This document shows positions 25,072 to 32,560 of a stretch of DNA of 64,000 nucleotides, one piece after another. The notes below the pieces were generated by a model. That model was not told where the DNA came from and did not search any database. It saw nothing but the letters and a program-made list of their open reading frames with translations. Within the stretch, counting starts at the first letter, position 1. Every line of letters starts with the position of its first letter. The stretch spans positions 1 to 64,000 of IMG/VR virus record IMGVR_UViG_3300009164_000038; one strand, 5' to 3'. Source of the stretch: a virus. Position numbers and translations under genes: made by a program.

Positions 25072-25782
25072 ATGAGTGAAACAGACAACAAAGAAATTTA
25101 TCTCGGCGATCATATTCGCTCTAAGATGAAACGCGATAACAAACGATTCTGGGCAGGCGATAATATTAGCGAATATATCAGCGGATTGGATAAAGACATT
25201 TTAATTGACGAAGCTACACTAGCATTTGAAACTGTACTGGATAGATTATTAATTGATCGTGAAACAGATCCTAATAGTAAAGGTACTGCACGTCGATTAG
25301 CTAAAATGTATTTTAATGAAATTATGGAAGGTAGATATGAACCAGCACCGAATGCAACGGCTTTTCCAAATGATTCAGCAGATAGATACGAAGGCATGCT
25401 TGTGGTTAGAAGTGAACTACGCAGTATGTGTAGCCATCATCACCAGCCTGTATCTGGTATCGCTTATATTGGGATTATCGCCGCAGAAAAGCTCATTGGT
25501 TTGTCTAAGTACACTCGTATTGCTCATTGGTGCGCTCGTCGTGGTACTTTGCAGGAAGAACTGGCCAATGACATTGCTAGAGAAATCCAAAAAGCTACAG
25601 GAGCAACAGACCTAGGTGTTTATATCCAAGCTACACATGGATGCTGTGAGAATCGTGGTATCATGGCACATAGCAGTCTAACTCAAACTACTGTGCTTCG
25701 AGGTGCATTTCAAACAGATCAAAGCACCAAGAAGGAGTTTTTTGATAACATCAAACTACAGCAGGAGTTTGCGCCGCGATGA
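25072..25782 (+). CDS. folE: GTP cyclohydrolase I
   Basis: 236 residues (E. coli FolE is 222). It turns GTP into dihydroneopterin triphosphate, the first step to folate or to 7-deazaguanine. The zinc and substrate motif MCSHHHQPVSG lies near residues 119-129 and the second cysteine in HGCCENRGI near 188-196; the LIGLSKYTRIAHWCARRG stretch between them is the family's conserved helix region. No host-like biotin or folate neighbours, but queD, queE and dpdA are near, so deazaguanine synthesis is the likely use. The ribosome site CGGAG (25058-25062) precedes the ATG; the end overlaps the next gene by ATGA. Confidence 0.93.
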   Translation: MSETDNKEIYLGDHIRSKMKRDNKRFWAGDNISEYISGLDKDILIDEATLAFETVLDRLLIDRETDPNSKGTARRLAKMYFNEIMEGRYEPAPNATAFPNDSADRYEGMLVVRSELRSMCSHHHQPVSGIAYIGIIAAEKLIGLSKYTRIAHWCARRGTLQEELANDIAREIQKATGATDLGVYIQATHGCCENRGIMAHSSLTQTTVLRGAFQTDQSTKKEFFDNIKLQQEFAPR

Positions 25783-26195
25783 AAAAATGGAAAATATCAC
25801 CTCAATACAAAAACAAAATAATTGAGCAGCAATATTGGTATAAAGGCAGTTTGACTATTTCACGGCGTGAGACATTTGAATATTCAGAATTTGTATGCTG
25901 GAACCATACTATGCCTGATATGAATTTAGAAAACATTGACGGAATTGAATTAACAAAAGGTACCGAATATAGTTGGAGTTTGTTAACGCTTGTTCCTAAA
26001 GCTAGCGGATCAGCAGCAACTTGGTTGTTTCCATCACAAGTCAGCAGTGAGGAACAAACTAAAATTAAAAATTTAATTGGAATAGACATTTATAAATCAT
26101 TAGATGATTCTGGTTGGGTGTTTGATCGGTCAGAGTATTGGTTTCATAATTTATTAAAAATTGAAGAAATAGAGGAAGCACAAAATGGCAACTAA
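25779..26195 (+). CDS. unknown protein downstream of folE
   Basis: 138 residues, start overlapping the folE stop (ATGA). It is rich in Trp, Tyr, Ser and Lys, with aromatic clusters (QQYWYKGSL; RSEYWFHNLL) and no membrane segment or known motif. It could be a small beta-rich DNA- or protein-binding protein. Its end overlaps the next gene by 11 bases. Confidence 0.6.
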   Translation: MKKWKISPQYKNKIIEQQYWYKGSLTISRRETFEYSEFVCWNHTMPDMNLENIDGIELTKGTEYSWSLLTLVPKASGSAATWLFPSQVSSEEQTKIKNLIGIDIYKSLDDSGWVFDRSEYWFHNLLKIEEIEEAQNGN

Positions 26196-26397
26196 AAAAA
26201 AGAAATCTGAGGTAGTCAATGCTACCGGGTTGGATGTAGTAAAGATAGTTAAAGGAAATCATTTAACTGTTACAACTTTTCCAAATGGGCGTACTGAATT
26301 AAAATGGGACGACGAAGCCTTGCTTAATGAAGTAAAGGCTGCTATACTAAGTGTAGAAGCCCCTGTTAAGACATCTCGTAAAAAATCTGCTGCCTAA
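26185..26397 (+). CDS. small Lys-rich protein
   Basis: 70 residues with basic ends (ATKKKKSE and TSRKKSAA) around a short beta-like core (VVKIVKGNHLTVTTFPNGRTELKWDDEAL). Tails of this kind fit a nucleic-acid-binding protein. It starts inside the end of the upstream gene, with GAGGAAG at 26172-26178 as ribosome site, so it is real by context. Family not recognised. Confidence 0.6.
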   Translation: MATKKKKSEVVNATGLDVVKIVKGNHLTVTTFPNGRTELKWDDEALLNEVKAAILSVEAPVKTSRKKSAA

Positions 26398-26408
26398 GGA
26401 GAACCATT

Positions 26409-26879
26409 GTGCCAAATTGGTGTGATAACAAATTAATTTTAGAACATAACGACCCAGAAGTAATTGAACGTGCCGGTAATGCCTTTGCCAAAGGTGAATT
26501 TTTAAACACATTAGTTCCAAGACCAACGGAACATAACGAAAATTGGTATACATGGAATATTGAAAACTGGGGTACTAAATGGGACATTGGAGAAAACGAC
26601 GGCTTCTTAGAAGTGACTCCAAATAAAATTACACTTAGTTTTACTAGTGCATGGGCACCACCGTTAATGGCGTATAAATCATTACTAGATCAAGGATTTA
26701 GTGTATATGCAACTTACTACGAACCAGGAATAGGATTTTGTGGTATTTGGGATAACGGTGACGATCAACAATACGACTACAGTCATTTATCAAAAGAAGA
26801 GTTAGTTGATACTATACCCCCCGAACTGGATGAGGAATATGGTATTAGTGATTATTATGATAGTGACGAGTTTGAATAA
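26409..26879 (+). CDS. Api92-like (DUF1281) protein
   Basis: 156 residues starting at GTG 26409; AAGGAG (26397-26402) sits at the right distance and the product begins PNWCDNKLIL, the characteristic start of the Api92-like ferredoxin-fold family (MPNW-C-x-N). The middle WAPPLMAYKSLLDQGFSVYATYYEPG stretch also belongs to this family. Members occur in phages and plasmids; the function is not known. The C-terminus is acidic and disordered. Confidence 0.75.
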   Translation: MPNWCDNKLILEHNDPEVIERAGNAFAKGEFLNTLVPRPTEHNENWYTWNIENWGTKWDIGENDGFLEVTPNKITLSFTSAWAPPLMAYKSLLDQGFSVYATYYEPGIGFCGIWDNGDDQQYDYSHLSKEELVDTIPPELDEEYGISDYYDSDEFE

Positions 26880-26888
26880 GTGCAAGTA

Positions 26889-26895
26889 CTAAATA
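26889..26895 (+). promoter_or_regulatory. TAAATA late-type box
   Basis: CTAAATA at 26889-26895, 29 bases before ATG 26925, with AAGGAA as ribosome site at 26912-26917. Confidence 0.45.
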
Positions 26896-26924
26896 AAATA
26901 AAAATATAGCAAGGAAAAATAATC

Positions 26925-27368
26925 ATGACAAACTCATACAGAGTGTATCCAGTAAATAACGACGGTAGTATAAGTGTATATTATAATATCAAGTCAGTAA
27001 ACAACGACCGAGGTTGGAGTGTAACAGATACATTCGTATCTGGATACGGAACCAGAAGTTTAGATAATCCAATTACACAGCAAGAAATTAATGATGATAA
27101 TTTGCATTTTCCTTTAGAAACTGGCGTATATAAAAATCAATTTCAAACATTTTATAAATTTTTTGGTGACTTTACTGATGAAGATGTAAATAATATTGGT
27201 ATCAATTGGGGAAGAAATGGCATTGATGGAATTGTAGATCAATGGAGCATTGATAGTTCTTATATGCGTATTAGCAATCCAATTAGAATTTGTCTAGTAG
27301 ACGAAAATGGTAATATTCTCGAAGATGATGTACCAGCAGTTCAAATACTAAACGTATCCGAACAATAA
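26925..27368 (+). CDS. unknown protein
   Basis: 147 residues, acidic, Asn/Asp/Tyr rich, with alternating beta-like stretches and no membrane segment or known catalytic motif. The text YRVYPVNNDGSISVYYN at the start suggests a beta-sandwich. It has its own late-type box upstream and is followed by a new promoter, so it is a single-gene transcript and could be a minor virion protein. Confidence 0.55.
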   Translation: MTNSYRVYPVNNDGSISVYYNIKSVNNDRGWSVTDTFVSGYGTRSLDNPITQQEINDDNLHFPLETGVYKNQFQTFYKFFGDFTDEDVNNIGINWGRNGIDGIVDQWSIDSSYMRISNPIRICLVDENGNILEDDVPAVQILNVSEQ

Positions 27369-27405
27369 GATAAGTACATATAGCGGTCTATCGGCATCGT
27401 CCCGC

Positions 27406-27434
27406 TTTACAAACTCCGCCGCCTATGCTATAAT
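27406..27434 (+). promoter_or_regulatory. sigma70 promoter for queD-mazG-queE
   Basis: TTTACA at 27406-27411, 17 bases, perfect TATAAT at 27429-27434. The ribosome site AGGAG (27441-27445) lies before ATG 27453. The spacer is GC-rich compared with its surroundings. Confidence 0.7.
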
Positions 27435-27452
27435 TAACATAGGAGAAACAGC

Positions 27453-27950
27453 ATGACCCCAATCGCATACAAGTACACTAGTACAAAAGAATATATCGAC
27501 GCATTTCCTTGCGCATATAGACAATGGAGGGCCAACAGTCATTGCAATATGAATCACGGTTACTCGTTTAGTATGAAGTTCTATTTTGGAACCAACGATC
27601 TAGACGTTCGCAACTGGGTCGCTGACTACGGCGGATTGAAAGAACTTAAAAAGATCTTAGAAGACCAATTTGATCACACAACTCTGGTGGCACATGATGA
27701 TCCAGAACTTGAGTTCTACAAAGAAATGGAACGCCGCAAGTTGGCCAAACTGACTATCCTGCCAGCCATGGGGTGTGAAAGTTTAGCAGATATGCTTTAC
27801 AAGTATGTAAACGGTGTTTATATTCCTGACTATTGGGGCGAAAGCGAAAGTCAGCGTCTATGGTGCTATCGCGTAGAAGTACGCGAAACACAGGCCAATA
27901 TGGCTTATCGAGAAGGTCATCGCGAATGGAACGAGGATTTATTTGAATGA
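27453..27950 (+). CDS. queD: QueD-like 6-carboxytetrahydropterin synthase
   Basis: 165 residues. It would turn dihydroneopterin triphosphate from FolE into 6-carboxytetrahydropterin for QueE. Matches to the T-fold family: nucleophile C31 (SHCNMNHGYSF), H35, ADYGGLKELK (about 58-66), FDHTTL with H75, CESLAD with E109 and the VEVRETQANMAY strand with the substrate glutamate E145. Two of the three usual zinc histidines are tyrosines (Y22 and Y37), a substitution I have also seen in phage forms by memory. Its neighbours mazG and queE overlap by ATGA, giving a compact operon. Confidence 0.75.
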   Translation: MTPIAYKYTSTKEYIDAFPCAYRQWRANSHCNMNHGYSFSMKFYFGTNDLDVRNWVADYGGLKELKKILEDQFDHTTLVAHDDPELEFYKEMERRKLAKLTILPAMGCESLADMLYKYVNGVYIPDYWGESESQRLWCYRVEVRETQANMAYREGHREWNEDLFE

Positions 27951-28225
27951 ACGCCAGAGAAAAAGAAGTAATGGACATTCTTCAAGAGGAATGTGCAGAG
28001 GTAATTCAAGCAGTTAGCAAAATTAATCGATTTGGTGCTGATAATGTAAAACCGGGTAAACCTAAAACTAATCGAGAACATCTCGAAGAAGAATTGGGCG
28101 ATATGCTCGCAATGATTGACATCATGCTTGAATTGGGTGTAATATCCATAGACAACTTAGAAATTGCAAAAAAAGCCAAGATTGTAAAACTTAAAAAATG
28201 GTCTAACATTTATATACCACTATGA
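27947..28225 (+). CDS. mazG: MazG-like nucleotide pyrophosphohydrolase
   Basis: 92 residues, a single MazG domain. The metal-binding motifs EECAEVIQA (about 13-21) and EELGDMLAMID (about 48-58) are intact. Such enzymes cleave NTPs, dNTPs or (p)ppGpp to NMP and pyrophosphate. Between queD and queE, with ATGA overlaps on both sides, it may act on pathway or modified nucleotides, preventing free modified dGTP, or lower ppGpp as proposed for other phage MazG proteins. Confidence 0.85.
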   Translation: MNAREKEVMDILQEECAEVIQAVSKINRFGADNVKPGKPKTNREHLEEELGDMLAMIDIMLELGVISIDNLEIAKKAKIVKLKKWSNIYIPL

Positions 28226-29088
28226 GCAAAATTAAAATAGCAGAACTGTTCTACAGCATACAAGGTGAAGGACGTTACATGGGTGTACCGTCTGTATTCT
28301 TACGCACATTTGGATGTAATTTCAAATGTGCAGGGTTTGGTATGCCACGCGGAGAATTAAGTATGGAGGCTGCTGGTATTGCAGCTACACATTCATTGGT
28401 TACCCCTTTTCAAAAGTACGAAGAGCTTCCGTTAGTAAGCACAGGCTGCGATAGCTATGCTAGTTGGGATCCAGCATTTAAAGATCTAAGTCCAATGTTA
28501 ACGACAGATGCAATTGTAGAACGCATTATGGAAATACTTCCGCATGGTGAGTGGCGCGATGAGCATTTGGTTATCACCGGAGGCGAACCATTGCTGGGAT
28601 GGCAACGTGCTTATCCAGATTTATTAAATCATCCCAAGATGGCCGGCTTGAAAGAAATTACATTTGAAACCAATGGTACTCAGAAACTTGCTCTAGACTT
28701 TGCTTTGTATTTGCACATATGGAAATCACATCATGATCAAGACTTTTGGCGTGAGATTACCTTCTCAGTAAGTGCCAAATTGCCTTGTAGTGGTGAGAAG
28801 TGGGAAGAAGCTATTCTACCCGAAGTAGTTTGTGAATATGAAGAATACGGCACAGCATATTTAAAGTTTGTTATTGCCACACAGGAAGATTTTGAAGATG
28901 CAGAACGTGCCATTGCTGAATATCGTACAGCAGGATTTACAGGGCATGTGTATCTAATGCCAGTGGGCGGTGTTGAAAGTGTGTATGCATTAAACAATCG
29001 TAATGTGGCATTGTTGGCAATGAAACACGGACTACGGTACAGCGATAGGCTACAAGTACCGTTATTTAAAAATGAGTGGGGTACTTAA
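28222..29088 (+). CDS. queE: QueE-like 7-carboxy-7-deazaguanine synthase (radical SAM)
   Basis: 288 residues (bacterial QueE about 210-225). It would convert 6-carboxytetrahydropterin to CDG. The start SIQGEGRYMGVPSVFLRTFGCNFKC is typical. The [4Fe-4S] cysteines are unusual: C33 and C37 (CNFKC) stand about 40 residues before the third, in STGCDSYASW (about 75), so a long insertion splits the usual triad. Then ITGGEPLLGWQ (about 119-129) for SAM and FETNGT (about 151-156). The insertion explains the greater length. It overlaps mazG by ATGA. Confidence 0.85.
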   Translation: MSKIKIAELFYSIQGEGRYMGVPSVFLRTFGCNFKCAGFGMPRGELSMEAAGIAATHSLVTPFQKYEELPLVSTGCDSYASWDPAFKDLSPMLTTDAIVERIMEILPHGEWRDEHLVITGGEPLLGWQRAYPDLLNHPKMAGLKEITFETNGTQKLALDFALYLHIWKSHHDQDFWREITFSVSAKLPCSGEKWEEAILPEVVCEYEEYGTAYLKFVIATQEDFEDAERAIAEYRTAGFTGHVYLMPVGGVESVYALNNRNVALLAMKHGLRYSDRLQVPLFKNEWGT

Positions 29089-29089
29089 T

Positions 29090-29287
29090 ATGAATAAAGA
29101 ATTACTTAAAAATTTACAATTAATGGCCGGTGGAAGTTTTTATCCTGACATTAATCCGGATATACAAGAGCGTTTTGCAAAACTAATCCTATTAGAGTGC
29201 ATTGATATATGTGATAAAGGCAGTACTACTCAAATGACCAGTTTGGGAGCAGCTGGCATGATTAAACAACGGTTTGGCATTAACTAG
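29090..29287 (+). CDS. small conserved phage protein
   Basis: 65 residues from ATG 29090, one base after the queE stop. It has RFAKLILLECIDICDKG and ends AAGMIKQRFGIN; the pattern (ERF-A-x-L-I-x-x-E-C-x-D-I ... G-x-x-M-I-K-x-x-F-G) is a small module found in many phage proteins. Function unknown. A longer start within queE is possible but has no ribosome site. Confidence 0.6.
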   Translation: MNKELLKNLQLMAGGSFYPDINPDIQERFAKLILLECIDICDKGSTTQMTSLGAAGMIKQRFGIN

Positions 29288-29288
29288 C

Positions 29289-29384
29289 ATGAATTACTTT
29301 TTGTGTTTCTTTCTTGGTTATATTGTAGGCGTATTATATATGTGCTATCGTTCCAACGAAGATGCTAGAGTAGATAGAGAATAA
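29289..29384 (+). CDS. 31-residue membrane micro-protein
   Basis: ATG at 29289, TAA at 29382-29384. One hydrophobic segment (NYFLCFFLGYIVGVLYMC) and a charged tail with Arg and Asp. It starts one base after the upstream stop, with no strong ribosome site of its own, so translation would depend on coupling. Size and shape fit phage single-span micro-proteins. Confidence 0.5.
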   Translation: MNYFLCFFLGYIVGVLYMCYRSNEDARVDRE

Positions 29385-29406
29385 CTATAAAGAAAGATTT
29401 AAAATC

Positions 29407-29856
29407 ATGGGACTATTTGATAAAGTATTTGGAAAAAAAGAATCTATACTGCCACCGCCCGAGGCCAATCCGGTTGTAGTCCCCGAAGAACCCAAAGCAC
29501 CGAAAGCACGCCGTAGTAAAAGCAAGCCTAAAGAGCCTGTAGTAGCAGTATCGGTAACGTCAGAAAAAGATAAAGCTACTGCTGCCGGTGAACCATGGGT
29601 ATCTGTTATTGGTGTAGAAATTGATCCTGATAATGTTGGCAATGGTGCATTCGAGCTAGACTGGAATGAGATTTTCTTGGCCAAGTTGGTTCGTGCAGGA
29701 TACAAAGGAAAGACCGATCAACAAATTGTTGATTTGTGGTTCCAGGAAATTTGCCGAAATGTATTAACCGAAGCATTTGAGCAAGAACAAGCAGATCCTG
29801 ATACACGTTATGTAAATAAAACAAAATTAGACTCGAATCGATCAGAGTACCGTTGA
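29407..29856 (+). CDS. unknown protein with Pro/Lys-rich N-terminus
   Basis: 149 residues. The first 60 are disordered (MGLFDKVFGKKE, then PEANPVVVPEEPKAPKAR and Lys-rich). The C-terminal 85 form a compact domain with EPWVSVIGVEID, GAFELDWNEIFL and DLWFQEICRNVL, a pattern I associate with T4-like aquatic phages as a conserved protein of unknown function. It sits before the RNase H gene, whose promoter begins in its last codons. Confidence 0.6.
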   Translation: MGLFDKVFGKKESILPPPEANPVVVPEEPKAPKARRSKSKPKEPVVAVSVTSEKDKATAAGEPWVSVIGVEIDPDNVGNGAFELDWNEIFLAKLVRAGYKGKTDQQIVDLWFQEICRNVLTEAFEQEQADPDTRYVNKTKLDSNRSEYR

Positions 29857-29881
29857 CAGTCAAACAAATCTATGTTAACAT
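29853..29881 (+). promoter_or_regulatory. sigma70 promoter for the RNase H gene
   Basis: Consensus TTGACA at 29853-29858, exactly 17 bases, TAACAT at 29876-29881. The predicted start falls at about 29888, the first base of the ATG, so the mRNA would be leaderless or nearly so; no Shine-Dalgarno is seen. Confidence 0.6.
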
Positions 29882-29887
29882 TGCGGT

Positions 29888-30889
29888 ATGACTACATACC
29901 TACTCATTGATTTAGCAAATACTTATTTCCGAGCTCGTCATGCTGCACATAGAGGCAGTACTTTAGAAGAACGAGTAGCATTTGGATTACACGTAACTAT
30001 GAGCAGCATTAATAAATGCTGGAGAGATCAACGTGCTGATCATGTAGTTATCTGCAACGAAGGCCGATCGTGGCGTAAGGACTTTTATCCTCCTTATAAA
30101 GCCAATCGTACAGTAGCCAGAGCCGCTGCTACTGTAGTAGAACAAGAAGAAGATAAGATGTTTTGGGAAGGACTTGATTCTCTTAAGGATTTCTTCACCG
30201 ATCGCACTAACTGTACTACCTTACGTCATCCTGAGTTAGAAGCAGATGATTTAATTGCAGGGTGGATACAAAGTCATCCACTTGACAATCATGTTATTGT
30301 TAGCAGCGACACCGATTTTCATCAGTTGTTGGCTACTAACGTAAAACAATATAATGGTATTGCAGATGAATTGCATACCTTAGATGGTATCCTTGATAAA
30401 AAAGGCAAACCTGTAATTGATAAAAAGACCAAAGAACCTAAACGTATCCCCGACCCCAGCTGGATACTATTTGAGAAATGTATGCGTGGCGACCCCACTG
30501 ATAATGTCTTTAGTGCCTATCCGGGTGTGCGTACTAAAGGCAGCAAGAACAAGGTGGGATTGGAAGAAGCCTACAACGACCGAGATCATAAAGGATTTTC
30601 CTGGAACAATCTCATGTTGCAACGTTGGTCTGACCACAATGGTCAAGAGCACAGAGTTAAAGACGACTACGAGCGCAATCGTGTACTAGTTGATTTGTCT
30701 GCCCAACCTGACAATATTAAACTGAAGATAGCAGAGACTATTGCCGAGAATAGCATTGTTAAATCCAAACCCATGGTTGGCGCTCAGTTTCTAAAGTTCT
30801 GTGGTAAATTTGAATTAAACAAGTTAAGCGAGAATGCTACTAGTTTTGGTGAATTGCTAGGATCAAGTTATCCTAATCCAGTTATATGA
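29888..30889 (+). CDS. rnh: RNase H / 5'-3' exonuclease (T4 Rnh type)
   Basis: 333 residues (T4 Rnh 305). A FEN-type nuclease that removes RNA primers from lagging-strand DNA. Metal-binding acidic residues appear in LLIDLANTYF (about 5-14), ELEADDLIAGW (about 117-127) and SSDTDFHQLL (about 139-148). The GRSWRKDFYPPYKANR segment (about 60-75) is the usual DNA-binding part of the 5'-3' exonuclease family. It overlaps the next gene by ATGA. Confidence 0.85.
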   Translation: MTTYLLIDLANTYFRARHAAHRGSTLEERVAFGLHVTMSSINKCWRDQRADHVVICNEGRSWRKDFYPPYKANRTVARAAATVVEQEEDKMFWEGLDSLKDFFTDRTNCTTLRHPELEADDLIAGWIQSHPLDNHVIVSSDTDFHQLLATNVKQYNGIADELHTLDGILDKKGKPVIDKKTKEPKRIPDPSWILFEKCMRGDPTDNVFSAYPGVRTKGSKNKVGLEEAYNDRDHKGFSWNNLMLQRWSDHNGQEHRVKDDYERNRVLVDLSAQPDNIKLKIAETIAENSIVKSKPMVGAQFLKFCGKFELNKLSENATSFGELLGSSYPNPVI

Positions 30890-31293
30890 TTGATTGTCTA
30901 ATTATAGGTGACAGCATTGCTGTTGGTACAAAACAATTTCGCCCTGATTGTGTGGCCATTGCCAAAGGTGGAATTAATAGCTGGCAATGGCGCAAGCAAT
31001 ATCTCGTTGGAGATCAAGGTGCATTGCCCAAAGCCGAAACTCTAATCATTAGTCTAGGATCAAATGATCACAAAGGTGTACATACTCGAGAAGAGATTGC
31101 ACGGATACGTCAATTGGTATCAGCTAAAAGAGTTTATTGGATATTACCTGCTATTAAACCTGAGATACAAGCAATAGTTCAGGAAGTGGCATCTGGCTTT
31201 GGCGATACTGTTATTCCCATTACTCGATTACAACCAGATGGTATTCATCCCAGTTGGGCAGGTTATAAAGAGATAGCAGAAAAAACAAAATAA
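30886..31293 (+). CDS. SGNH/GDSL-like hydrolase
   Basis: 135 residues, short for the family. It shows block I GDSIAVG (about 8-14) with the nucleophile Ser, the Gly of block II in KGGINSW, block III GSND (about 63-66) and block V DGIHPSW with the catalytic Asp and His (about 116-122). These enzymes cleave ester or acetyl groups from lipids, glycans or peptidoglycan. There is no signal peptide, so it acts in the cytoplasm or in the virion. Coupled to rnh by ATGA overlap, an odd pairing. Confidence 0.75.
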   Translation: MIDCLIIGDSIAVGTKQFRPDCVAIAKGGINSWQWRKQYLVGDQGALPKAETLIISLGSNDHKGVHTREEIARIRQLVSAKRVYWILPAIKPEIQAIVQEVASGFGDTVIPITRLQPDGIHPSWAGYKEIAEKTK

Positions 31294-31303
31294 AGGATTA
31301 ATT

Positions 31304-31768
31304 ATGAGTTCAATGATTGCTAAAACAGTTATTAAAAATAAATTTTGGATTGTTGAAAACAATGGCCAAAAAATAGGTACTATACAGGCCGCGCCCGATG
31401 GTGTTGTTCTAGTACGTGGTACATCACGTGAAAAGTTTCCATCATTTAAGATATTAAGTTCTAAATACAACATTGCACCCACCAAGATAGGGAAAGCAAA
31501 AAAAGAGAATACCAACCAAGTTCTCGAATTTCCTTGTGATAGTATCCCCTATAATGGCATATTTGATTTAAAGTCCAGGTTGCCGTTGTTTACTAAAGAA
31601 CCAAAAAGTAAAAGTTTTTACTGTGCAGGGTATTACTTAGTTAATATAGAAGACGAATGGTCTAGTGTGTTTTGTCCTAAGAAAATTGTGCTGGCCAGAA
31701 ATAAATTTTTTGGTCCATTTATCACACAGAGCGAAGCAAATTCTAAATTATTGGAAGTAATACAATAA
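31304..31768 (+). CDS. unknown conserved phage protein
   Basis: 154 residues, basic, beta-rich. The N-terminal 50 look like a small barrel (FWIVENNGQKIGTIQAAPDG). The second part has VLEFPCDS, LPLFTKEPKSKSFYCAGYYLVN and CPKKIVLARNKFFGPFIT, with three cysteines; this arrangement is familiar from T4-like aquatic phages without known function. Ribosome site AAAGGA (31292-31297). Confidence 0.6.
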   Translation: MSSMIAKTVIKNKFWIVENNGQKIGTIQAAPDGVVLVRGTSREKFPSFKILSSKYNIAPTKIGKAKKENTNQVLEFPCDSIPYNGIFDLKSRLPLFTKEPKSKSFYCAGYYLVNIEDEWSSVFCPKKIVLARNKFFGPFITQSEANSKLLEVIQ

Positions 31769-31795
31769 AGAGTTAATTAACTACGCATAAATAAA

Positions 31796-31803
31796 GTACA
31801 TGA
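31796..31803 (+). promoter_or_regulatory. TAAATA late-type box
   Basis: CATAAATA at 31796-31803, 22 bases before the ATG at 31826, with AAAGGA (31814-31819) as ribosome site. Confidence 0.5.
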
Positions 31804-31825
31804 TGATATATCAAAGGACTGAGTT

Positions 31826-32119
31826 ATGAGTAGACCCAAACCTGTTGTAATTTTAGAAAATCTAAATAAAACAAACTATAAATGCGACCAAGTACTAGCG
31901 TCGGATGGAATTTGGGCAGTTTATTACAATGGTAAACCTGTAAATTTAAAAACACAAAATATATTAGTAAGCTACCCTGGCCCAAAATACAGAAAAGTAT
32001 CTTTTTCAAATCCGGGGCATGCTATTAGTTTAGCGAAAAAATTAAACACTCAATTTAAAACTGAGAGTTTTACTGTTGTTTTACTAAATCAAGGACCTGT
32101 TGTTTATTCAGCTGTATGA
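31826..32119 (+). CDS. unknown small basic protein
   Basis: 97 residues, Lys/Asn/Val rich and beta-like, without membrane segment or motif. It overlaps the next gene by ATGA. The late-type box upstream suggests late expression. Confidence 0.55.
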   Translation: MSRPKPVVILENLNKTNYKCDQVLASDGIWAVYYNGKPVNLKTQNILVSYPGPKYRKVSFSNPGHAISLAKKLNTQFKTESFTVVLLNQGPVVYSAV

Positions 32120-32499
32120 CAATTGTTAAAACTCAACTTGAATGGTCTAAAGCATTAGTTGAGTTAAAAACAAAAAAATTTCCAGGGCAAGTAGAGCAGC
32201 ATTCAATCAATTACTTCCGAATAAGGTATTGGTATAATCCTACAAATGATCGTAGCATGCGATTGACTTTTGAAGGATTTTCCGAGTTTGTGGCACTTGG
32301 TGTGCAACACTATTCACACAATCTCCAACACAATATTTTACCAAAAACTTTAGTACAATTAGAAAAGTTTTTAACACAACCTTATTTAATAAGGAATGAA
32401 TCCTCTATTAGCACGTTCGACGATGTTACTAGTTTAGCTCTTACTCTATATAACAATAACCTCCAATCTTACCTAGATCATACGCAGAATATATCTTGA
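32116..32499 (+). CDS. unknown protein
   Basis: 127 residues. The middle MRLTFEGFSEFVALGVQHYSHNL followed by LPKTLVQLEKFLTQPYLIRN looks like a compact alpha/beta domain, conserved in my memory among T4-like aquatic phages but never assigned a role. Coupled to the upstream gene by ATGA overlap. Confidence 0.55.
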   Translation: MTIVKTQLEWSKALVELKTKKFPGQVEQHSINYFRIRYWYNPTNDRSMRLTFEGFSEFVALGVQHYSHNLQHNILPKTLVQLEKFLTQPYLIRNESSISTFDDVTSLALTLYNNNLQSYLDHTQNIS

Positions 32500-32503
32500 C
32501 AAG

Positions 32504-32510
32504 GTAAATA
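32504..32510 (+). promoter_or_regulatory. TAAATA late-type box
   Basis: GTAAATA at 32504-32510, preceded by TTGACA at 32496-32501. No matching -10 is found at 17 bases, so the late box is the likelier element. The first ATG with a ribosome site (AGGAG, 32550-32554) is 32561. Confidence 0.4.
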
Positions 32511-32560
32511 CGTAAGTAGAAACCATGAGTTTTTACTAACATTACACACAGGAGAAAAAT

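Noticed and set aside
32496-32519. sigma70 promoter with TTGACA at 32496
   Set aside because: No acceptable -10 lies 15-19 bases downstream; the late-type box is more plausible.
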